A DNA stretch of 64,000 nucleotides from JAVBQJ01 sp045532655 (GTDB taxonomy: Bacteria > Verrucomicrobiota > Lentisphaeria > Victivallales > Victivallaceae): positions 1-64,000 of the forward strand of contig JAZSGI010000203.1 of the NCBI GenBank assembly GCA_045532655.1, given 5' to 3'. Below the pieces are notes generated by a model. The model had not been told where the DNA came from. It did not search any database and saw only the letters and a program-made list of their open reading frames with translations. Positions 59,770 through 64,000 of the stretch are shown here, in pieces. The position numbers were made by a program, and so were the translations under genes. The stretch's first letter is position 1, and every line of letters starts with the position of its first letter.

Positions 59770-60402
59770 ATGAAAAAGAATTTTACACTCATAGAATTGC
59801 TGGTCGTTATTGCTATTATTGCAATTCTCGCCTCCATGTTGTTGCCGGCTTTGAGCAAGGCCCGTGCCGCCGCTCAGCAGATCAAATGCAAGAGCAATCT
59901 CAAGCAGATGGGGCTGGCGGAAGCTCTTTATACCCACAATTACGATGATTACCTTGCCCCCGGTCTGATTCCGAATTATGTCTGGTGCAACCTGCTGGCA
60001 GAGGAAATCGGCAATAATGAGAAACTCTTTGACTGCCCCTCCAATACTTCCACCGGCGTGCCCTGGAACAGTTCATACCTCGGTTACAATCAGAACTACT
60101 CCATCGGCAGCCATCAGGCATATCCTTACCTCAAAAATACCCGTATCACCCAGTGGAAGAATCCTTCTGCCTCCATTCTTATTCTTGACGGTCACAACGA
60201 TAGTGCCGTCTATTGTAAATTCTCAATCACCTGTACCGAAGCCGATGCCCGTCACAACAACCGTGCCAACATCCTCTTCATTGATGGTCATGTGGGTGAT
60301 GACAAGCTGCAGCAGCTCAAAATCGATGCCTATGACAACAGCAGTGCACCTTATTACTGGAGTACTGAAGGCAACACCGAAAAAGGCAATATCCGCGCCT
60401 GA
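59770..60402 (+). CDS. Prepilin-like protein with H-x9-DG-type C-terminus
   Basis: A 210-residue protein with a type IV prepilin/pseudopilin N-terminus: MKKNFTLIELLVV, cleavage expected before Phe 5, Glu at +5, then a long hydrophobic helix. The mature part has Cys pairs and ends with a segment RHNNRANILFIDGHVG that fits the H-x9-DG motif of the DUF1559-like type II secretion proteins that are expanded in Lentisphaerota and Planctomycetota. AAAGGG lies before the ATG. Possible roles are surface pseudopilus parts or secreted-protein carriers; no other pilus genes are near. A stem-loop follows. Confidence 0.88.
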   Translation: MKKNFTLIELLVVIAIIAILASMLLPALSKARAAAQQIKCKSNLKQMGLAEALYTHNYDDYLAPGLIPNYVWCNLLAEEIGNNEKLFDCPSNTSTGVPWNSSYLGYNQNYSIGSHQAYPYLKNTRITQWKNPSASILILDGHNDSAVYCKFSITCTEADARHNNRANILFIDGHVGDDKLQQLKIDAYDNSSAPYYWSTEGNTEKGNIRA

Positions 60403-60421
60403 TGCCGTTTTTTGCCGCTTG

Positions 60422-60443
60422 CCCCGCTGTGCATGATGCGGGG
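60422..60443 (+). terminator. Stem-loop after the pseudopilin gene
   Basis: CCCCGC (60422-60427) pairs with GCGGGG (60438-60443); short additional pairing occurs outside. No proper T run, so termination efficiency is uncertain. The remainder of the gap to 60579 has a G-rich and a C-rich run (60464-60474 and 60487-60495) that could form a second weak stem. Confidence 0.4.
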
Positions 60444-60578
60444 TGCGGTATAAGAAAGCAACGGGGAGGGGTTTGGGTGTTACTGCCCCCCCTTTCCTGC
60501 AATAAAAACGTAACTGCTTTGCGTTTATCCGGGCAGTCTGTGTCCACTTTTTACCAGTTCTGACTCAATTTTGAATTT

Positions 60579-63458
60579 ATGAATTTGCCATTAATGAAAA
60601 TAATAATTTTGTTTGTTGGTGTTATGATGGTATCTGCTTGTACTCTTTCTGCCGGAGGTGTCGGCAGCGCAAATCTTCTTGCAAATGATCCTGAATGGGT
60701 TTTTTACGGCGAAAACGGCTCTGCCACTGCCGCTCCCGACGGTGGGATAACTCTTCTTTCTGAAGCTCCTGCCGGTGAGGTTTTTCTCGCTCTGCCGCTT
60801 ATGCCGGTGGAGGCCGGAGTCACCAGACAGCTTAATGCCCGTTTTATGCTCCTCAACCGTTCCTGTGCCAATATCCATTTGCGTGTGAAGTTTTTCCGTA
60901 CCGATAATACTGCTCCGGTGCGCAGTGTCGATGGTTCCGGCACATACGTTTCCATGCCGACAGATATCCGTTACCCTGCAGGCGAATGGCAATGGATGCG
61001 GCTGCGCTTCACCCCTGAAGCAGGCGAAAAGTTCTGTTCAGTGGAAGTTGTTATCAAAGACGGTGCCTGCGAAATGACACTGGCAGAGATCAACTGCGTT
61101 GATCCTGAACCCCGTCCGTTAAGTCCCACCTGGGCGTGTGATTCAGTCAGCGGTATTGAACCGGAACCAAATTACAGGGAACCGGAAGAGGAGATCATTC
61201 CTCCGCTTACCGATGAGATACGGGAAATCATCCGCAACCGTCCGTGGCAGACAGCCAATGTGGAAACTTTCAACGGTCGTCCCATGTTCATGCTCAACGG
61301 CGAACCCATGGCACCGGCTTTTTACAACGGCTGCTGGTTCAATCCCGGCCGTTCCCAGTTCGGTGATTTTCACCGTGCCGGTATACATACTTATATGATG
61401 ACTGCTTCACTGGGCAGAAATCTTTACGGCAACGGTGCCTGGACCGGTAAGGATACATACGATTTCAGTACCTTTGATGATACCTTGTGGCGGATATTGC
61501 GTGTAGATCCCTACGCCAATGTTATACTTTATCTGGGCTGTGATCCCTACGTTGAATGGGGTGCCGAAAACCCTGATGACGTGACTTGCGACCACAACGG
61601 CAACAAGGCAGTTGTTGATTTCCATACCAAACGTTTCGGCGGCGAAGCTCCCGGCGAGGGGGAAAGATACGGTCAGAGCCTTGTTTCCGCCAAATACCGC
61701 CGTGACTGCGGCGAAGCTCTGCAGAAACTTATTGAACACATCAAATCCACCGATATCGGCAAAGCTGTTATCGGTTATCACCTCTGTGGATTTTCCGACG
61801 GTCAGTTTTTTGATTGGGATTACGGCTGGAAAAATCAGGCAATAGCCGATTATTCCCCTGCCGGAATGGCAAGTTTCCGTGATTGGCTGAGCCGCCGCTA
61901 CAACGGCGACGTGGAAGCCCTGCGCCGGGCGTGGAACGATCCGGAAGTAACTTTTGAAACTGCCATGCGTCCCACTGTGGACGAAATATGGACAGACAGA
62001 TATCTTGTGGATTCCCAGCAGGTTGCCGATCACAACCGTTTTGCCAGCGAAGGACAGGCGGAAACAGTACTTTATTTTGCCCGTGTCATCCACGAGGCAA
62101 CCGGCGGCGAAGCCCTTATCAGCACATATTATGAAGATATTACCGGTACAGTTTATAATCACAGTGCGTTGAATATGTACCTGGCTTCTCCTTACATTGA
62201 TTTTCTTGCCGGACCCGCAGACTACCGTATTCGCAAAGGCGGTTATTGCGGCGGTGTCAGAACTATTTTCGGTTCGACTTTGCTTCACGGCAAAATGTTC
62301 ATTACCGAGCAGGATTGGCGCAGCTGGACAGCCGGGCCCAACTCCCCTGTGGAAAACTTTGCTTACGGCAGAGCGGAAACCCCGGAAGAACACAATGCCA
62401 TGGTGCGCCGGGAAAGCGGTATGATGCTTGCTTTCGGTCTCGGTACATGGTGGTATGATTTAGCGGGAAAGTGGTTCCGCGATGACAGTATCATGGCAGG
62501 TATTGCCGAAGCCGTGGATGCTTTTGAAACCGCACTTGATGTTCCCGGTATGCCCGTTGCCGATCTTGCGGTCTTTGTCAGCGAAGAGAGCAACTATTAC
62601 AACACTTTGCGTACAGCCGAGATCATGCGCAGCAATATTACCCGCCAGCGTGTACAGCTCAATACCTCTGGAGTTCCCTACCGTCTTTACCTTATGAGCG
62701 ACGCCTGTTCAGAGGATTTGCCGGAACATCAGATATACATGTTTATTGACTGTATGGCAATGAACAGTGCCCAGCGTGAATTTATACAAAGTCTGAAGCG
62801 GGACGGCAAAACTCTGATTTTTGTCGGACCCACCGGGATCATTGATACTGACCGGTATTACAGCGGTAATGTGCTGGAGGAAGAGCGGGATGCTGCCATT
62901 GCGGCCGCAGAGGATATTACCGGTATCGGGCTGAAACACTTCAAGGGTGAACTCGCCGCATTTACCATCCCCTATGCCCATTCCCTTACCTGGGGTGTCG
63001 GCGACAGAGTGGCAAGACCTTTCCGGCATTACACATTCGGTGTTGATTTCCCGCAGGATCAGGTGCCGGGTTTTGCAGTAAACGACCCTGCGGCAGTGCC
63101 GCTTGCGTATTTCAATGATATGCAGACGGTTTCTGTTGCAGTCAAAGATTTTGCTGATCACCGGGTCATTTATTCGGCAGTGCCTTCCCTTGCTGATACT
63201 TTTATCAACAATATAGCTTGCGAAGGCAATGCCTGGGTCGCTGCTGCACCCGGCGATGCCGTATATATCAACGACTATTTTGCCACTGTTCACGCAATGC
63301 ACGGCCTGAATGAGGGCAGGAAAGAGATCCGGCTGCGCCGTCCGGCCAGGGTGATCGACCTTACTGATGGCAGTGAGGTATACACTGATACAGATTCTAT
63401 CGTTCTTGATATGAATATTGGCGAAACCAGATGGTTCCGTCTTGAGCCTCTTGATTAA
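60579..63458 (+). CDS. GH42-like beta-galactosidase-type lipoprotein
   Basis: A 959-residue protein with a lipoprotein signal (MMVSAC, Cys near 21), a beta-sandwich (about 30-200), a clan GH-A barrel (about 225-680), a GH42-like trimerisation/Rossmann region (YNTLRTAEIMRSN, YMFIDCMAMNS, TLIFVGPTG) and a C-terminal beta domain. The nucleophile is probably Glu 577 in FITEQDWRSW. The expected acid/base position in the barrel reads HLCGFSDGQFFDW, where relatives have Glu; Gln 409 is found instead. Thus activity as a hydrolase is uncertain. An alternative ATG at 60594 exists. It may bind or process galactosides at the cell surface. Confidence 0.72.
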   Translation: MNLPLMKIIILFVGVMMVSACTLSAGGVGSANLLANDPEWVFYGENGSATAAPDGGITLLSEAPAGEVFLALPLMPVEAGVTRQLNARFMLLNRSCANIHLRVKFFRTDNTAPVRSVDGSGTYVSMPTDIRYPAGEWQWMRLRFTPEAGEKFCSVEVVIKDGACEMTLAEINCVDPEPRPLSPTWACDSVSGIEPEPNYREPEEEIIPPLTDEIREIIRNRPWQTANVETFNGRPMFMLNGEPMAPAFYNGCWFNPGRSQFGDFHRAGIHTYMMTASLGRNLYGNGAWTGKDTYDFSTFDDTLWRILRVDPYANVILYLGCDPYVEWGAENPDDVTCDHNGNKAVVDFHTKRFGGEAPGEGERYGQSLVSAKYRRDCGEALQKLIEHIKSTDIGKAVIGYHLCGFSDGQFFDWDYGWKNQAIADYSPAGMASFRDWLSRRYNGDVEALRRAWNDPEVTFETAMRPTVDEIWTDRYLVDSQQVADHNRFASEGQAETVLYFARVIHEATGGEALISTYYEDITGTVYNHSALNMYLASPYIDFLAGPADYRIRKGGYCGGVRTIFGSTLLHGKMFITEQDWRSWTAGPNSPVENFAYGRAETPEEHNAMVRRESGMMLAFGLGTWWYDLAGKWFRDDSIMAGIAEAVDAFETALDVPGMPVADLAVFVSEESNYYNTLRTAEIMRSNITRQRVQLNTSGVPYRLYLMSDACSEDLPEHQIYMFIDCMAMNSAQREFIQSLKRDGKTLIFVGPTGIIDTDRYYSGNVLEEERDAAIAAAEDITGIGLKHFKGELAAFTIPYAHSLTWGVGDRVARPFRHYTFGVDFPQDQVPGFAVNDPAAVPLAYFNDMQTVSVAVKDFADHRVIYSAVPSLADTFINNIACEGNAWVAAAPGDAVYINDYFATVHAMHGLNEGRKEIRLRRPARVIDLTDGSEVYTDTDSIVLDMNIGETRWFRLEPLD

Positions 63459-63462
63459 TAGA

Positions 63463-63485
63463 GCAGGGGGGCCAGTCCCCCCTGC
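63463..63485 (+). other. GC-rich 9-bp hairpin between two glycosidase genes
   Basis: GCAGGGGGG (63463-63471) pairs with CCCCCCTGC (63477-63485) around CCAGT. No T run follows; the next ATG is 19 bases on (63504). It may stabilise the upstream mRNA 3' end or tune translation of the next gene. Confidence 0.45.
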
Positions 63486-63503
63486 CAACCATGGAAAAAA
63501 TAA

Positions 63504-64000
63504 ATGTCTCAGCCTTGCAACAACGGAAAAAATTTTCGTCCCATACCTTTTTATTTTGTCAATACCACAGATGAATCCCTGTTGACGCAGGAAAAAATCG
63601 ATACGGGTGTCAAACGCCTTGCCGATCAGCATTTCGGCGGTTTGTTGCTTTTCAATAAGCCGCCGGACGGTTTTTCCTGTGAAGAATATTTAAGTGACAA
63701 ATGGTTTGCCATGACTGAACGTTTTGTGCTTGCCTGTCTTAAATACGGTATGGAGCTCTGGCTGAACGACGGGTTCAATTTCCCTCCCGGCGATGCCGGC
63801 GGCAGAATAGAGAAAGCTGCTCCGTGGCTCAAACAGCAGGTTTTGCTGCTTGATGAGGATGATCAGGTGCAGATCCGTGAGGTGGACTGGGGTTTTCCCG
63901 CCTTTGAAGATCCGGAAAGTTCTGAACTTTTTATCCGTTTTGTTTATGAAGAATACCGGAAACGTCTGGGTAAATATTTCGGCTGCGGCATAAAAGGATT
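63504..64000 (+). CDS. N-terminal part of a glycoside-hydrolase-like barrel protein (runs off the window)
   Basis: From the ATG at 63504 the frame is open to the window edge (165 residues). It reads RPIPFYFVNTTDE, then FGGLLLFNKPPDGFSCEEYLSDKWF, LACLKYGMELWLNDGFNFPPG, an arrangement seen in barrel glycosidases of the GH106/rhamnosidase-like group (PFWFWN, GFGGxxIHxR, YLSxxWF, GMxVWLYDExxWPSG; here abbreviated). No signal peptide. Probably in one transcript with the GH42-like gene. The end and the catalytic part are outside the window. Confidence 0.6.
   Translation, partial: MSQPCNNGKNFRPIPFYFVNTTDESLLTQEKIDTGVKRLADQHFGGLLLFNKPPDGFSCEEYLSDKWFAMTERFVLACLKYGMELWLNDGFNFPPGDAGGRIEKAAPWLKQQVLLLDEDDQVQIREVDWGFPAFEDPESSELFIRFVYEEYRKRLGKYFGCGIKG

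Noticed and set aside
61407..62393. A 328-codon minus-strand frame inside the GH42-like gene
   Set aside because: Antisense shadow of a long, well-supported coding region; no own signals or motif.
1..64000. tRNA, rRNA, riboswitches and insertion sequences
   Set aside because: All gaps longer than about 100 bases were read for cloverleaf ends, transposase motifs and terminal repeats; none was found.

Overview
The window looks like a chromosomal segment of a Gram-negative, anaerobic, polysaccharide-degrading bacterium, most plausibly a gut-type member of the Lentisphaerota (Victivallis-like). The strongest hint is the pseudopilin-like protein at 59770-60402, with the FTLIELLVVIAIIAILASMLLPAL-type N-terminus (shown here only as a family label) and a C-terminal H-x9-DG-like motif, a type that is abundant in that phylum. 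Supporting signs are an LpxL-type lipid A acyltransferase and many lipoproteins (outer membrane), a glycyl radical enzyme, a two-subunit class I fumarase and a formate/nitrite-type channel (anaerobic life), and glycoside hydrolases of GH36, GH51 and GH42-like type with LacI and AraC regulators. The phylum call is inference from protein style, not from a marker gene.

Layout. 0-4 kb: tail of an unknown gene, a beta-helix protein and a GH36 alpha-galactosidase with an NPCBM domain, closed by a 13-bp bidirectional terminator. 4-8.5 kb: ribokinase, aminotransferase and an alkaline phosphatase fused to a CBM9-like domain. 8.5-10.7 kb: an isolated phage terminase small-subunit-like gene, a lipoprotein and a 2-hydroxyacid dehydrogenase homologue lacking its catalytic His. 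11-16 kb: HtrA protease, a lipoprotein that appears to be a dead paralogue of it, and a D-aminoacylase-like amidohydrolase. 16-20.5 kb: a tightly coupled five-gene operon (Zn dehydrogenase, Gfo/Idh/MocA oxidoreductase, lactonase-like MBL protein, quinone oxidoreductase, divergent type I dehydroquinase homologue) divergent from a LacI regulator. 21.7-29 kb: AraC regulator divergent from GH51 arabinofuranosidase, a non-PFL glycyl radical enzyme and its activase, then an AGCS symporter and an SGNH hydrolase.

29-38.5 kb: lipase-like lipoprotein, FNT channel, hotdog thioesterase, zinc-ribbon membrane protein; then on the minus strand ilvE-panC-hisD-folK, directly followed by a phage-tail-like collagen-repeat gene and two paralogous surface/tail-like genes. 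38.5-43.3 kb: an uncharacterised envelope operon behind a near-consensus promoter, with twin small secreted proteins (one apparently broken), a lipoprotein, a LolA-like membrane protein, an O-antigen-polymerase-like protein with an extra C-terminal domain, and an alpha/beta hydrolase. 43.4-48.8 kb: SWIM-domain protein, LpxL, an ABC ATPase plus binding protein without a permease, and an unknown two-helix membrane protein. 48.9-58.5 kb: housekeeping genes (RlmI-like and SpoU methyltransferases, NAD kinase, CoaB, SGNH-like lipoprotein, PepF, DEAD-box helicase, fumarase). 58.5-64 kb: LacI regulator, pseudopilin, GH42-like lipoprotein and the start of another glycosidase.

Transcription signals are unusually legible: many promoters fit TTGnnn, a 16-17 base spacer and TATATT, and strong AGGAG/AAGGGGG ribosome binding sites fix most starts. 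The most novel-looking units are the five-gene 16-20.5 kb operon, the GH51/glycyl-radical operon, the protease/pseudoprotease pair, the collagen-tail cassette and the 38.5-43.3 kb envelope operon. All functions are read from sequence by eye; no database search was possible.
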